From Curtobacterium citreum (GTDB taxonomy: Bacteria; Actinomycetota; Actinomycetes; Actinomycetales; Microbacteriaceae), in assembly GCF_006715175.1 (NCBI RefSeq), contig NZ_VFMQ01000001.1, forward strand, positions 992,001 to 1,056,000: 64,000 nucleotides of DNA, read 5' to 3'. The translations under genes were made by a program, and so were the position numbers. Below the pieces are notes generated by a model. It searched no databases and was not told the DNA's origin. It worked only from the letters and a program-made list of their open reading frames with translations. This document shows, piece after piece, positions 26,146 to 35,346 of this stretch. The stretch's first letter is position 1; every line of letters starts with the position of its first letter.

Positions 26146-26208
26146 CAGGCCCCGAACCCGTCAGGCCCCGGACCCGTCAGGCTCCGGACCCGTCCGGCCC
26201 CGGCCCGT
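26146..26208. repeat. 16-bp minisatellite at the 3' end of xseA
   Basis: Units of CAGGCYCCGRACCCGT begin at 26146, 26162 and 26178, with a diverged fourth at 26194. The array crosses the xseA stop codon (26177-26179), so the last residues of the protein (Pro-Asp-Gly repeats) are encoded by it. Confidence 0.75.
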
Positions 26209-27418
26209 CCGGCTCGAGCGTGCCGGTCGCCGTGCCCGCCCCGAGCGTCACGTGCACGGGCGTCGGCCCCGACAGGTCGTCGGTGCCGCGGACGACCCCG
26301 CCGTCCGCGGTCTGCACGATGGCGTAGCCCCGCCGCAGCGTGTCCCGCGGGGAGAGCGCGCGGAGCCGGCCGGTCAGGTGCCCGACGTCGCTGTGCGAGC
26401 GCTCGAGCCGACGGTCGAGCAGCTCGCGGGCGCGGGAGAGGTCGCGCGCCACCTCCTCTGCCCGGGTGTCGACGAGCCACGCGGTCGACGCCAGGGCGGG
26501 GCGGGAGCGGAGCGCGGCGATCCGGTCGGCCTCGACCGACAGGGTGTGCGACAGCCGCAGGCCCAGGCGTGCCCGGGCCTGCCGGACGTTGGCGAGCTCC
26601 TCGGCCACGTCCGGCACGACCCGCTTCGCCGCGTCGGTCGGGGTCGAGGCGCGGAGGTCAGCGACCTCGTCGAGGATCGGCCGGTCGGCCTCGTGCCCGA
26701 TCGCCGAGACGATCGGCGTCGACGCGGCCGCCGCGGTGCGGACCAGCCCCTCGTCGCTGAAGCCGAGCAGGTTCTGGAAGTCTCCGCCACCGCGGGCCAC
26801 GATGATGACGTCGACGGTCGGGTCGGCGTCGAGCTCGACGATCGCGGCCGTGACCTCGCCCACCGCGCGTTCGCCCTGCACGGCGGTGTGCACCGTGCGG
26901 AACTCCACCTGCGGCCACCGCAGCTGCGCGTTCCGCTTGACGTCCTTCTCGGCGTCGGAGTCCTTGCCGGTGATCAGGCCGATGCGGTGCGGCAGGAACG
27001 GCAGGCGCTTCTTGCGGGCGGGGTCGAACAACCCCTCGGCCGCCAGGGTCCGGCGCAGCCGTTCGAGGCGCTCGAGCAGGTCACCGAGCCCGACGTGCTT
27101 CATCTCGACGACCTGCATGGTCAGCGAGCCGCCCTTGACCCAGTAGTTCGGTTTGACGGCCGCGACCACCCGGGCGCCCTGCTTCAGGTCCGCCGGCACG
27201 CGGGAGCGCACGCTCGACCAGATCGAGAAGGACACGGTCGCGTCGACCTCGACGTCCTTGAGCTTGCCGTAGACGTTGCCGCCGGCGACGTTCCACTGGG
27301 TGATCTCGCCCTCGACCCAGGCGACGCCGAGCCGGTCGATCCAGTCGCGGATCTTCGCGCCGAGCAGCGCGACGGGCCACGGGTTGTCGGCCGTCGGTGG
27401 GCCCTGCTCGATCGCCAT
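26177..27418 (-). CDS. xseA: Exodeoxyribonuclease VII large subunit
   Basis: Catalytic subunit of exonuclease VII, 413 residues. The N-terminal OB-fold domain has [22 protein letters not shown]. The nuclease domain carries [16 protein letters not shown] and [20 protein letters not shown], then [30 protein letters not shown], all strongly conserved. A long coiled coil (about 270-350) binds XseB, and [14 protein letters not shown] closes the domain. The C-terminal Asp-Gly-Pro tail comes from a minisatellite. The gene is divergent from ispH and leads the exonuclease VII operon. Confidence 0.95.
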   Translation of the reverse strand: MAIEQGPPTADNPWPVALLGAKIRDWIDRLGVAWVEGEITQWNVAGGNVYGKLKDVEVDATVSFSIWSSVRSRVPADLKQGARVVAAVKPNYWVKGGSLTMQVVEMKHVGLGDLLERLERLRRTLAAEGLFDPARKKRLPFLPHRIGLITGKDSDAEKDVKRNAQLRWPQVEFRTVHTAVQGERAVGEVTAAIVELDADPTVDVIIVARGGGDFQNLLGFSDEGLVRTAAAASTPIVSAIGHEADRPILDEVADLRASTPTDAAKRVVPDVAEELANVRQARARLGLRLSHTLSVEADRIAALRSRPALASTAWLVDTRAEEVARDLSRARELLDRRLERSHSDVGHLTGRLRALSPRDTLRRGYAIVQTADGGVVRGTDDLSGPTPVHVTLGAGTATGTLEPDGPGPDGSGA

Positions 27419-27553
27419 GCCCCCATGCTGCCGCATCCCGGCGACACCGCCGGGCCGAGCGACCGCCGACCGGCGACACCGCGTGGCCGCGCGACCGTCG
27501 GCGATGCCGGGCCGCGCACCCCGCCGTCCCAGGCCCCGTGCCGCCCGCGCACC

Positions 27554-27559
27554 TATCAT
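27554..27559 (+). promoter_or_regulatory. -10 element of ispH (TATCAT)
   Basis: TATCAT ends 7 nt before GTG 27567, with no Shine-Dalgarno sequence. This is a leaderless arrangement. Confidence 0.55.
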
Positions 27560-27566
27560 CGGGGGC

Positions 27567-28631
27567 GTGACGATCACCAACGGCCGAACGGTCCCGCTCG
27601 CCCCGCCGCGCGTGCACGCAGCGCGGGGTCGCCTGCGGGACGAGCCGGTCCCGGGCGACAAGAAGGTCCTGCTCGCCGCCCCGCGCGGCTACTGCGCCGG
27701 GGTCGACCGGGCCGTCGTCGCGGTCGAGAAGGCCCTGGAGCAGTACGGCGAACCCGTCTACGTGCGCAAGCAGATCGTCCACAACGTGCACGTCGTCTCC
27801 ACGCTCGAGCAGCGCGGTGCGGTGTTCGTCGACGACGTCACCGAGGTCCCGCACGGCGCCCACGTCGTCTTCAGCGCCCACGGAGTGTCCCCGGCGGTCG
27901 TCGCCGGCGCCGCCGAGCGCGACCTGCACGCCATCGACGCGACCTGCCCGCTCGTCACGAAGGTGCACCGCGAGGCCACCCGGTTCGCGAAGGCCGAGCG
28001 CACGATCATCCTCATCGGCCACGCCGGGCACGAGGAGGTCGAGGGCACGATGGGCCACGCCCCCGAACGCACCATCCTGGTGAACGGCCCCGAGGACGTC
28101 GCCGCGCTCGAGGTCCCGGACCCTGACAACCTCGTCTGGCTGTCGCAGACCACGCTGAGCGTCGACGAGACCATGGAGACCGTCCGCCGGCTCCGCGAGA
28201 AGTTCCCGTCCATCGAGAACCCGCCGTCGGACGACATCTGCTACGCCACCCAGAACCGCCAGGTCGCGGTGAAGAAGGTCGCCCCCGCCGCCGACCTGGT
28301 CATCGTGGTCGGCTCGGCGAACTCCTCGAACAGCGTCCGACTGGTCGAGGTCGCGCTCGAGCACGGCGCGAAGGCCGCGCACCGGGTCGACTACGCCGAG
28401 GAGATCCGCCAGGAGTGGCTCCACGGCGTCGCCACGGTCGGTGTGACGAGCGGCGCCTCGGTGCCCGAGGAACTCGTCGCCGAGGTGCTCGAGCAGCTCG
28501 CGGACGCCGGCTACGGCACCGTCGAGGAGATCGTCACCGCGCACGAGGACCTCATGTTCTCGCTCCCGAAGGAGCTCCGCACCGACGCGTCGGGCAACCC
28601 GACGCGTGCGCTCGGCGGGCGTCGCCGGTGA
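27567..28631 (+). CDS. ispH: 4-hydroxy-3-methylbut-2-enyl diphosphate reductase
   Basis: Last enzyme of the methylerythritol phosphate pathway, reducing HMBPP to IPP and DMAPP with an Fe-S cluster. It has 354 residues. The three cluster cysteines are C43 ([10 protein letters not shown]), C127 ([10 protein letters not shown]) and C225 ([11 protein letters not shown]). [14 protein letters not shown] and [13 protein letters not shown] carry the substrate-binding histidines. An N-terminal extension of about 30 residues precedes the core, as in other Actinobacteria. The DUF6264 gene overlaps its stop by GTGA. Confidence 0.95.
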   Translation: MTITNGRTVPLAPPRVHAARGRLRDEPVPGDKKVLLAAPRGYCAGVDRAVVAVEKALEQYGEPVYVRKQIVHNVHVVSTLEQRGAVFVDDVTEVPHGAHVVFSAHGVSPAVVAGAAERDLHAIDATCPLVTKVHREATRFAKAERTIILIGHAGHEEVEGTMGHAPERTILVNGPEDVAALEVPDPDNLVWLSQTTLSVDETMETVRRLREKFPSIENPPSDDICYATQNRQVAVKKVAPAADLVIVVGSANSSNSVRLVEVALEHGAKAAHRVDYAEEIRQEWLHGVATVGVTSGASVPEELVAEVLEQLADAGYGTVEEIVTAHEDLMFSLPKELRTDASGNPTRALGGRRR

Positions 28632-29296
28632 GCGGCGGGGACTGGTCCGCGGCCCCGGCCCGCGAGCCGGGTCACGTCGACGAGACGGCGCTCGGCCGGG
28701 AGGCACGCCCCGCCTCCGCCGGGTCGGCTGCCGGTCCCGCGGTCGGCCGGGTCCACGGCCGTCCGGCACCGGAGTACGGCGAGTACGCCCCGGAGGGGTG
28801 GGTGAACCCGGTCCTGGAGGCCCAGCGCCGCGAGGACGAGCGTCGAGCCCAGGAGCGCCGCGAGGAGCAGCCGATCGCGACGGCGAAGTCCGCGGCGGCC
28901 GCCCAGCAGGTACCGCGCAGCCGGTTCGGCGCGTCCCCGCTCGACTTCGTGCTGACGGTCGGACTGCTCGTCACCGGGCTGTTCTCGACCGTGCAGTCGC
29001 TCTCGGTGTCGCAGGTCGCGTCCTCGGTGCGCGAGACCTTCGAGCAGCAGTACACGACCTTCGCGGACCCAGCAGCCCTGTCCACCGCGGCCGTGGTCGG
29101 TGCGATCGGCAGCGTCGTCGTGTTCGCGCTGGTGACGTGGTGGTCGATCCGTCGCCTCCGGGCACGCCGACGGACCTTCTGGGTGCCGCTCCTCGGCGGG
29201 GTCGTCGCCACGGCGATCAGCGTCACCGCGTTCATCGTGGTCGTGCTGCAGGACCCCAGGTTCCTGCAGGCCGTGATGCAGCACTCCGGCGGCTGA
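28628..29296 (+). CDS. DUF6264 family membrane protein, coupled to ispH
   Basis: A 222-residue protein. The cytoplasmic N-terminal half is rich in charged residues, with the conserved [13 protein letters not shown] and a Glu/Arg helix (about 65-90). Three membrane helices follow: [40 protein letters not shown] and [20 protein letters not shown]. The [11 protein letters not shown] motif marks a family that I associate with Microbacteriaceae. Function unknown. Its GTG overlaps the ispH TGA. Confidence 0.8.
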   Translation: MSGGDWSAAPAREPGHVDETALGREARPASAGSAAGPAVGRVHGRPAPEYGEYAPEGWVNPVLEAQRREDERRAQERREEQPIATAKSAAAAQQVPRSRFGASPLDFVLTVGLLVTGLFSTVQSLSVSQVASSVRETFEQQYTTFADPAALSTAAVVGAIGSVVVFALVTWWSIRRLRARRRTFWVPLLGGVVATAISVTAFIVVVLQDPRFLQAVMQHSGG

Positions 29297-29325
29297 GCCC
29301 GCCCGACGAGTGCGCCCGACGAGCC

Positions 29326-30582
29326 CTACCCGGCCAGGAAGGCGGCGACCGCGCCGTGCAGTGCCGCGAGGTCGTCGACGTGCACGAGCTCACGGACCGA
29401 GTGCATCGACAGCAGGCCGACGCCGATGTCGATCGTCGGGATGCCGAGCCGCGTCGCCGCGATCGGGCCGATCGTCGAGCCGCCCGGGATCGTGTTCACG
29501 TTGACGAACGGCTGCCACGGCACGCCGGCGGTGTCGCACGCGGCAGCCCAGACCGCCTCGCCCTTCGCCTCGGTCATGTAGCGCTGGTTCGCGCTGGTCT
29601 TCAGGAGCGGACCGCCGCCGGGACGCGGGCGGTTCGTCGGGTCGTGCTTCTCCGGCTGGTTCGGGTGCACGAGGTGCCCGGCGTCGCTCGACAGCAGCCA
29701 CGAGGCACGGAACGCCCGGGCAGCCTCGGACCGCGAGGCGCCGAGGCCCTCCTGCAAGCGTCCGAGCACGTCCTCGAGGAACGGACCACCGGCACCGGAC
29801 GGCGTCGAGGAGCCGATCTCCTCGTGGTCGAACGCGGCGAACACGGGGATGTGCGCGCCGTCCGCGGGGGCGTCGACGATCCCGCGGAGTCCCGCGTGCA
29901 CGCTCGTCAGGTTGTCCATCCGTCCGGACGCCAGGAACTCCCGCTCGATGCCGATCCGCGCCGGGGCCTGCGTGTCGGCCAGGAAGAGGTCCCACGACAC
30001 CGCGTCGCCCACCCGGGCACGCAGCCACGCGGTGACGTCCGTGCCGCCGTCGTCGCCGCCCACGCCGACGATCGGGATCGTGTGGCGCTGCCGGTCGATC
30101 TCCTTGCCGTCGTTCACCCCGCGGTCGAGGTGGATCGCGAGGTTCGGGATGCGCGCGACGGGCCCGGTGGACACGAGCCGCACGCTGCCGTCGGCGTCGA
30201 CCACCCGGCCGGCGATCTGCAGGTCGCGGTCGAACCACGTCGACAGGAGCGCTCCGCCGTAGACCTCGACGTTGAGCTGCTCCCACCCGAGGGTCCGCAC
30301 GGCGGGGTTCGGCTTGACGCGGAACGTGGGGGAGTCGGTGTGCGCGCCGAGGATGCGGAACGGGGTCGTCGCGGTCGCGCCCTCCGGCAGTCGCCAGGCG
30401 ATGAGTGCGCCGTCACGGACGACGACGTAGGCGCCGGCCTCGGTCGGCCACGCGTCGAGCTCGGACAGCTCGGTGAAGCCCGCCGCGACGAGTCGGTCGC
30501 GGGCCGCCGCTGCCGCGTGGAACGCGGTGGGGGACTCGGTGACGTACTGGGCGAACTCGGAGGCGATGGCGTCGGCGGTCAC
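29326..30582 (-). CDS. M18 family aminopeptidase
   Basis: Zinc metallopeptidase of 418 residues, of the aspartyl-aminopeptidase type, that removes N-terminal residues in the cytosol. The co-catalytic metal ligands are in GAHTDSPTFRVKPNP (His), SGRMDNLTSVHA (Asp), FDHEEIGSSTPSGAGGPFLE (Glu-Glu) and LLSMHSVRELVH (His). The dimerisation domain lies between about 95 and 230. The length matches the family. A GTG start at 30582 follows CACGAT at 6 nt on the minus strand. It is convergent with the DUF6264 gene, with 29 nt between. Confidence 0.93.
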   Translation of the reverse strand: MTADAIASEFAQYVTESPTAFHAAAAARDRLVAAGFTELSELDAWPTEAGAYVVVRDGALIAWRLPEGATATTPFRILGAHTDSPTFRVKPNPAVRTLGWEQLNVEVYGGALLSTWFDRDLQIAGRVVDADGSVRLVSTGPVARIPNLAIHLDRGVNDGKEIDRQRHTIPIVGVGGDDGGTDVTAWLRARVGDAVSWDLFLADTQAPARIGIEREFLASGRMDNLTSVHAGLRGIVDAPADGAHIPVFAAFDHEEIGSSTPSGAGGPFLEDVLGRLQEGLGASRSEAARAFRASWLLSSDAGHLVHPNQPEKHDPTNRPRPGGGPLLKTSANQRYMTEAKGEAVWAAACDTAGVPWQPFVNVNTIPGGSTIGPIAATRLGIPTIDIGVGLLSMHSVRELVHVDDLAALHGAVAAFLAG

Positions 30583-30638
30583 CCGACCATCGTGGCACGG
30601 CCCGCGGTGCACGACGCCCAGTGGTGACCGGACGCAGG

Positions 30639-30667
30639 ACGGGGCGCGTCCGTCGGACGCGCCCCGT
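30639..30667 (-). terminator. Terminator of fba
   Basis: A 13-bp stem (30639-30651 with 30655-30667) closes a GTC loop 20 nt after the fba stop on the minus strand. GCCTCCCGTCC follows on the + strand, linking it to the GGACGGGAGGC group. Confidence 0.75.
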
Positions 30668-30686
30668 GCCTCCCGTCCGGTGTGGA

Positions 30687-31715
30687 CTAGCCCTTGGTGT
30701 GCCCGGCCGAGCCGAGGACCTTCGCCGCCTCGCCGACGCGGGCCGCCATGGCCGTCTCGGCCACCTTGCCCCAGGCGCGGGGGTCGTACTGCTTCTTGTT
30801 GCCGACCTCGCCGTCGACCTTCAACACGCCCTCGTAGTTCCGGAACATCGAGTCGGCGATCGAGCGCGTGAACGCGTACTGCGTGTCCGTGTCGATGTTC
30901 ATCTTGATGACGCCGTTGCGGACGGCCTCGTGGATCTCGTCGTCGGTCGAGCCGGAGCCGCCGTGGAAGACCAGGTCGAGCGGGTTCTCGCCGGTGCCGT
31001 GCTTCTCGGCGACGGAACGCTGGATCTCGCCGAGGAGCTCCGGACGCAGCTTGACGCCCCCCGGCTTGTACACGCCGTGCACGTTGCCGAAGGTGAGCGC
31101 CGCGATCCAGCGACCCTGGTCGCCCAGGCCGAGCGCGTCGACGACCTTCTCGACGTCGTTCGGGGTCGTGTAGAGCGCGTCGTTCGTGCCCTCGTGCTGG
31201 ACGCCGTCCTCCTCGCCGCCGACGACGCCGATCTCGACCTCGAGGATCGCGTTGATGTTCCGCGTCTTCTCGATCATGGTCTTGGCGATCTCGATGTTCT
31301 CGTCGAGCGGCACCGCGGAGCCGTCCCACATGTGCGACTGGAAGATCGGGTTGCGGCCCTGGCGGACCTCTTCCTCGCTCGCGGCGATGAGCGGCAGGAC
31401 GAAGCCGTCGAGGGCGTCCTTCGGGCAGTGGTCGGTGTGCAGCGCGACCGTGATGTCGTAGTTCTTCGCGACCTCGTGGGCGAAGCGCGCCATCGCGAGG
31501 GCGCCGGCAGCGCGGTTCTTCACGGTGTGGCCGGCGAAGTAGTCGGCGCCGCCCGTCGTCACCTGGAGGATGCCGTCCGAGCCGGCTTCCTGGAGTCCCT
31601 GGAGGACGGCGTTGATCGTCTGCGAGGAGGACACGTTCACCGCGGGGTAGGCGAACTTGCCGGCCTTCGCTCGTTCGAGCATCTCGGCGTACTGTTCCGG
31701 CGTTGCGATGGGCAC
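30687..31715 (-). CDS. fba: Class II fructose-bisphosphate aldolase
   Basis: Zinc aldolase of glycolysis and gluconeogenesis, 342 residues. Metal-binding and catalytic blocks are ALHTDHCPKDALD (zinc His), EVEIGVVGGEEDGV (Glu ligand), TFGNVHGVYKPG (His) and LVFHGGSGSTDDEIHEAV (His plus phosphate loop), with KMNIDTDTQYAFTR near the end. This is the long class IIA form. GTG 31715 is fixed by AAGGAG on the minus strand and by the conserved IATPEQYAEMLERAK. It is divergent from glpX. Confidence 0.96.
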   Translation of the reverse strand: MPIATPEQYAEMLERAKAGKFAYPAVNVSSSQTINAVLQGLQEAGSDGILQVTTGGADYFAGHTVKNRAAGALAMARFAHEVAKNYDITVALHTDHCPKDALDGFVLPLIAASEEEVRQGRNPIFQSHMWDGSAVPLDENIEIAKTMIEKTRNINAILEVEIGVVGGEEDGVQHEGTNDALYTTPNDVEKVVDALGLGDQGRWIAALTFGNVHGVYKPGGVKLRPELLGEIQRSVAEKHGTGENPLDLVFHGGSGSTDDEIHEAVRNGVIKMNIDTDTQYAFTRSIADSMFRNYEGVLKVDGEVGNKKQYDPRAWGKVAETAMAARVGEAAKVLGSAGHTKG

Positions 31716-31824
31716 TGCGATCTCCTTCGACGTGGTGGTGTCCACGCCGAGCCTAGTCAGGCGGACTGGAGGCGTTACGGGTGCACGTCCGTGCACCCGG
31801 TGTAGCTCCTGTGAGGGCGGTGGG

Positions 31825-31830
31825 TAGGCT
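31825..31830 (+). promoter_or_regulatory. -10 element of glpX (TAGGCT)
   Basis: GGGTAGGCT ends 6 nt before GTG 31837, giving a leaderless transcript. Confidence 0.6.
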
Positions 31831-31836
31831 CTGGTC

Positions 31837-32826
31837 GTGACTCCCAGCACTGAGACCGGTTCCCTGTTCCTCCAGCCCGACCGCAACCTGGCGCTCGAGC
31901 TCGTGCGTGCGACGGAGGCCGCCGCGATCCGTGCGCAGCCGTGGGTGGGTCGGGGTGAGAAGAACCTCGCGGACGGTGCCGCCGTCGACGCGATGCGCAA
32001 GTTCCTCGGCACCGTGAACTTCGACGGCGTGGTCGTCATCGGTGAGGGCGAGAAGGACAACGCCCCGATGCTCTACAACGGCGAGCACGTCGGCAACGGC
32101 CACGGCCCGGCCTGCGACATCGCGGTCGACCCGATCGACGGCACCTCGCTCACCGCCGCCGGTCGACAGAACGCGATCTCGGTGATGGCCGTCTCGGACC
32201 GCGGTTCGATGTACGACCCGTCGGCCGTGTTCTACATGGACAAGATCGCCGCCGGGCCCGAGGGCCGTGGGGTCCTCGACCTGGAGAAGCCGATCGGCGA
32301 GAACATCCGCGCCCTGGCGAAGGCGAAGCACAAGGACATCGAGGACATGCAGATCGCCGTCCTCGACCGGCCCCGCCACGACGAGCTGATCCGCGCGATC
32401 CGTGCGACCGGTGCCGGCACGCGCCTGCTGCTCGACGGTGACGTCGCGGGCGGCATCTCGGCGGCGCTGCCCGGCTCGAAGATCGACATGTGCGTCGGTG
32501 TCGGCGGGACCCCGGAGGGCATCATCACCGCGTGCGCGATCAAGGCGCTCGGCGGCGTGATCCTCGGCAAGCTCCAGCCCAAGGACGACGAGGAGCGCCA
32601 GAAGGCGATCGACGCCGGGCACGACCTGGACAAGGTCCTCGACCAGGACGACCTCGTCACGGGCGACAACACGTTCTTCGTCGCGACCGGTGTCACCGAC
32701 GGTGTCCTCGTCGACGGTGTCCGCCGTTCACGCGGTGTCATCCACACGGACTCGCTCGTGCTGCGGTCCCGCTCGAACACGATCCGCCGGATCCAGGCCG
32801 ACCACCGCGCCGAGAAGTGGTTCTGA
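31837..32826 (+). CDS. glpX: Class II fructose-1,6-bisphosphatase
   Basis: Gluconeogenic phosphatase, 329 residues, the only FBPase type in most Actinobacteria. Metal-binding residues lie in [14 protein letters not shown] and [31 protein letters not shown] and [22 protein letters not shown] form the sugar-phosphate pocket. The leaderless GTG is placed by the TAGGCT element. It is divergent from fba, so opposing steps of the same pathway share a promoter region of about 120 bp. Confidence 0.96.
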   Translation: MTPSTETGSLFLQPDRNLALELVRATEAAAIRAQPWVGRGEKNLADGAAVDAMRKFLGTVNFDGVVVIGEGEKDNAPMLYNGEHVGNGHGPACDIAVDPIDGTSLTAAGRQNAISVMAVSDRGSMYDPSAVFYMDKIAAGPEGRGVLDLEKPIGENIRALAKAKHKDIEDMQIAVLDRPRHDELIRAIRATGAGTRLLLDGDVAGGISAALPGSKIDMCVGVGGTPEGIITACAIKALGGVILGKLQPKDDEERQKAIDAGHDLDKVLDQDDLVTGDNTFFVATGVTDGVLVDGVRRSRGVIHTDSLVLRSRSNTIRRIQADHRAEKWF

Positions 32827-32862
32827 TCCGCCGCACGTGACGGGGATCGCACCCCCAGGCTG

Positions 32863-32894
32863 ACATCGCACCCCGTCTCGGCGGGGTGCGATGT
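32863..32894. terminator. Bidirectional terminator between glpX and rmuC
   Basis: A perfect 13-bp stem (32863-32875 with 32882-32894) encloses a TCTCGG loop. The left arm ACATCGCACCCC is preceded by a near copy, GATCGCACCCCC, at about 32846-32856. Confidence 0.8.
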
Positions 32895-32927
32895 TCGTTC
32901 CCGGGTGCAACGCGCCGCAGCGGCCGC

Positions 32928-34190
32928 TCAGTCCTCGTCGAGCGCCCCGACCAGCTCCGGCGCCGTGAGCAACCGCGGCTCGTCCTCGATCGACACCGGG
33001 TCGGCGATGACCTTCGACTCGTCGAGCAGCGACAGCCGCCTGGCACTCGGCAGCACCTGCCGCTCGAGCGACCCCACGAACCGGTTGTAGTCGACCACGG
33101 ACCCCCGGATGGCCCGTCCGAGCTTGTCCACGTGCCCGCCGAGGGTCGCGAGTCGGCCGTACAGCTCGCGCGACACCGTGAAGAGCTCGCGCGCCTCGGC
33201 CGTGACGACGTCCTGCTGCCACGAGAACGCCACGGTCTTCAGGACCGACCAGAGCGTGACGGGCGAGGCGAGTGCGATCCGCTTCCGGAACGCGTGGTCG
33301 AGCAGCCCGGGGTCGGCGGCGAGGGCGCTCGAGATGAGGGACTCGGACGGGATGAACGCGATGGTGAGCTCGGGGGAGGCGTCGTACCCGGACCAGTACT
33401 CGCGCGCCGCGAGGGCGTCGACGTGCGCCCGGAGCGCCTTGACGTGCTGTGCGACGAGCTGGTCGCGCCGTGCGCCCTCGGCGCCGGTGGCTCCCGCCGG
33501 GATCTCCGCCGCCTGCAGGTAGGCGCTGAAGGGCACCTTGGCGTCGACGGCGATCGTCTTGCCGCCGGGCAGGTGCACGACCATGTCGGGTCGAGCGGCG
33601 CCGGCCGACGTGGTGACGGCGGACTGCACGTCGAAGTCCACGCGTTCGAGCAGCCCGGCCGCCTCGACCACGTTCCGCAGCTGGGTCTCGCCCCAGACGC
33701 CCCGCGTGCTGTTCGAGGACAGGGCGCTCGCGAGCGTGTCGGCGGTGGCGCGCAGCCGTTCCTCGGACTCGGCGGCGGACCGGAGCTGTGCGGAGAGCGC
33801 GCCGTACTGCTCGCTGCGGGACTGCTCGAGCTCGGCGATCTTGGCGCGCATCACGTCGAGGGTCTGCGCGACGGGGCTCAGCGCCGAGAGCACCTTCGAC
33901 TCGCCCTGCTGGCGCGCCGCGTCCACCCCGTGCATCCGCTGCAGCAGGTGCTCGAGCTCGGCGGTTCGGCGTTCGAGCGAGTCGACCTGCCGCCGGTACT
34001 GGGCGTCCTGCGCGTCGAGCCGCTCCTCGGCGTCGGAGCGGACCGTGTCGAGCTGCGCGCGCAGCGCGTCGGCCGTCGCATGTGCGGCGGCCGCGTCGAC
34101 GCCGGCCCGGGAGCGGGCGAGCGACCAGGCGACGACGGCGCCGACGGCGGCGCCGAGCACGAGACCGATGACCAGCGCGAGGATCTGCAT
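32928..34190 (-). CDS. rmuC: DNA recombination protein RmuC
   Basis: A 420-residue protein of the RmuC family, which limits inversions at short inverted repeats in E. coli. An N-terminal membrane helix (about 4-24) is followed by a long coiled coil (about 30-140). The nuclease-like core has RGVWGETQLRNVVEAAGL, PDMVVHLPGGKTIAVDAKVP (PD-x-VDAK, restriction-like fold) and ELTIAFIPSESLISSAL, then VTLWSVLKTVAFSWQQ. ATG 34190 places the helix at the very start, as expected. Confidence 0.92.
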   Translation of the reverse strand: MQILALVIGLVLGAAVGAVVAWSLARSRAGVDAAAAHATADALRAQLDTVRSDAEERLDAQDAQYRRQVDSLERRTAELEHLLQRMHGVDAARQQGESKVLSALSPVAQTLDVMRAKIAELEQSRSEQYGALSAQLRSAAESEERLRATADTLASALSSNSTRGVWGETQLRNVVEAAGLLERVDFDVQSAVTTSAGAARPDMVVHLPGGKTIAVDAKVPFSAYLQAAEIPAGATGAEGARRDQLVAQHVKALRAHVDALAAREYWSGYDASPELTIAFIPSESLISSALAADPGLLDHAFRKRIALASPVTLWSVLKTVAFSWQQDVVTAEARELFTVSRELYGRLATLGGHVDKLGRAIRGSVVDYNRFVGSLERQVLPSARRLSLLDESKVIADPVSIEDEPRLLTAPELVGALDED

Positions 34191-34265
34191 GACGCAACCG
34201 TGGCAGTGCCCACCGACACCGTGCCTCCAGGCCGGCGGTGTGGCGTCGTCAACCCGCACCGATCC

Positions 34266-34299
34266 ATGTAATGACATTCGGCCAAACGCGGTGTACAGT
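34266..34299 (+). promoter_or_regulatory. Promoter of the inositol operon with a GntR-type operator
   Basis: ATGTAATGACAT (34266-34277) is a near palindrome. It overlaps a -35 candidate ATGACA (34271-34276), which stands 17 nt before a -10 TACAGT (34294-34299). The core TGTAATGACA recurs at 46009-46018 and, as TGTCGTGACA, before gntR. A repressor bound here would block the -35 region. Confidence 0.6.
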
Positions 34300-34344
34300 C
34301 GTGACCGTCCGACGATGAAGCCGCACGGAAGGTCCCCGCGTCGC

Positions 34345-35346
34345 ATGACCGATGAAGCGCCCCACGCACACGACGTGATCACCATGGGCCGCGTGTCCGT
34401 CGACATCTACCCGCAGCAGACCGGCCCGCTCGAGGACGTCACGACCTTCTCGAAGTCGGTCGGAGGCAGCGCCACGAACGTCGCCATCGCCGCCGCACGG
34501 CACGGTGCCGACGCCGCCGTGATCACCCGCACGGGCGACGACCCGTTCGGTCGCTACATCGCTCGGACACTGCCCGAGTTCGGCGTCGCGAACACGTTCG
34601 TGGAGACCGTCGCGGGGCTCAACACCCCCGTCGCGTTCTGCGAGGTGTTCCCGCCGGACGACTTCCCGCTGTACTTCTACCGGGCCCCGAAGGCGCCGGA
34701 CCTGATGATCACCACGAAGTCCCTTCCGCTGCACGAGATCGAGCGCGCGCGGGTCTTCTGGACCACGGTCACGGGCCTCAGCGAGGAGCCGAGCCGCAGC
34801 GCCCACCACGCGGCATTGAGGGCGCGGAGCGAAGCGGAGCTTGCCCGAGGGATGTATACAGTGCTCGACCTGGACTACCGGGCGATGTTCTGGTCGAACC
34901 CCGCGGCGGCGACGCGCGAGGTCGCCGTCGCCCTGGAGCACGCGACCGTCGCCGTCGGCAACCGCGAGGAGTGCGAGGTCGCGGTGGGGGAGACCGACCC
35001 GGTCCGCGCGGCCGACGCCCTGCTCGAACGGGGCGTCGAGGTCGCGATCGTGAAGCAGGGCCCCAAGGGCGTGCTCGCCAAGACCCGCGACGAGGTGGTC
35101 GAGTTCCGCCCGCACACCATCGACGTCGTCAACGGCCTGGGGTCGGGCGACGGGTTCGGGGGCGCGCTCGTGCACGGCCTGCTGCAGGGGTGGTCGCTCG
35201 ACCGCACCCTCGCGTTCGCGAACGCTGCCGGGGCCATCGTCGCCACCCGCTTCGAGTGCTCGACGGCGATGCCGACGAGCGACGAGATCGAGCAGTTCCT
35301 GCAGGAGAACCCCGTGCAGCCCACCAAGGAGGACGTCGATGCCTGA
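34345..35346 (+). CDS. iolC: 5-dehydro-2-deoxygluconokinase
   Basis: PfkB-fold sugar kinase of 333 residues that phosphorylates 5-dehydro-2-deoxygluconate in inositol breakdown. The N-terminal GRVSVDIYPQQTGPLEDV and SFSKSVGGSATNVA-like FSKSVGGSATNVAIAAARHG are typical of IolC. The anion hole and catalytic aspartate lie in VVNGLGSGDGFGGALVHGL. ATG 34345 fits the family start; ATG 34315 in frame would add ten residues and lies close to the predicted transcription start. A patch at about 34815-34860 has codons unlike the rest (TTG, AGG, CTT, CGA, ACA). The next gene overlaps by 8 nt. Confidence 0.9.
   Translation: MTDEAPHAHDVITMGRVSVDIYPQQTGPLEDVTTFSKSVGGSATNVAIAAARHGADAAVITRTGDDPFGRYIARTLPEFGVANTFVETVAGLNTPVAFCEVFPPDDFPLYFYRAPKAPDLMITTKSLPLHEIERARVFWTTVTGLSEEPSRSAHHAALRARSEAELARGMYTVLDLDYRAMFWSNPAAATREVAVALEHATVAVGNREECEVAVGETDPVRAADALLERGVEVAIVKQGPKGVLAKTRDEVVEFRPHTIDVVNGLGSGDGFGGALVHGLLQGWSLDRTLAFANAAGAIVATRFECSTAMPTSDEIEQFLQENPVQPTKEDVDA

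Noticed and set aside
32886..34271. 461-residue plus-strand frame opposite rmuC
   Set aside because: The minus strand encodes all RmuC motifs; this frame is antisense shadow.
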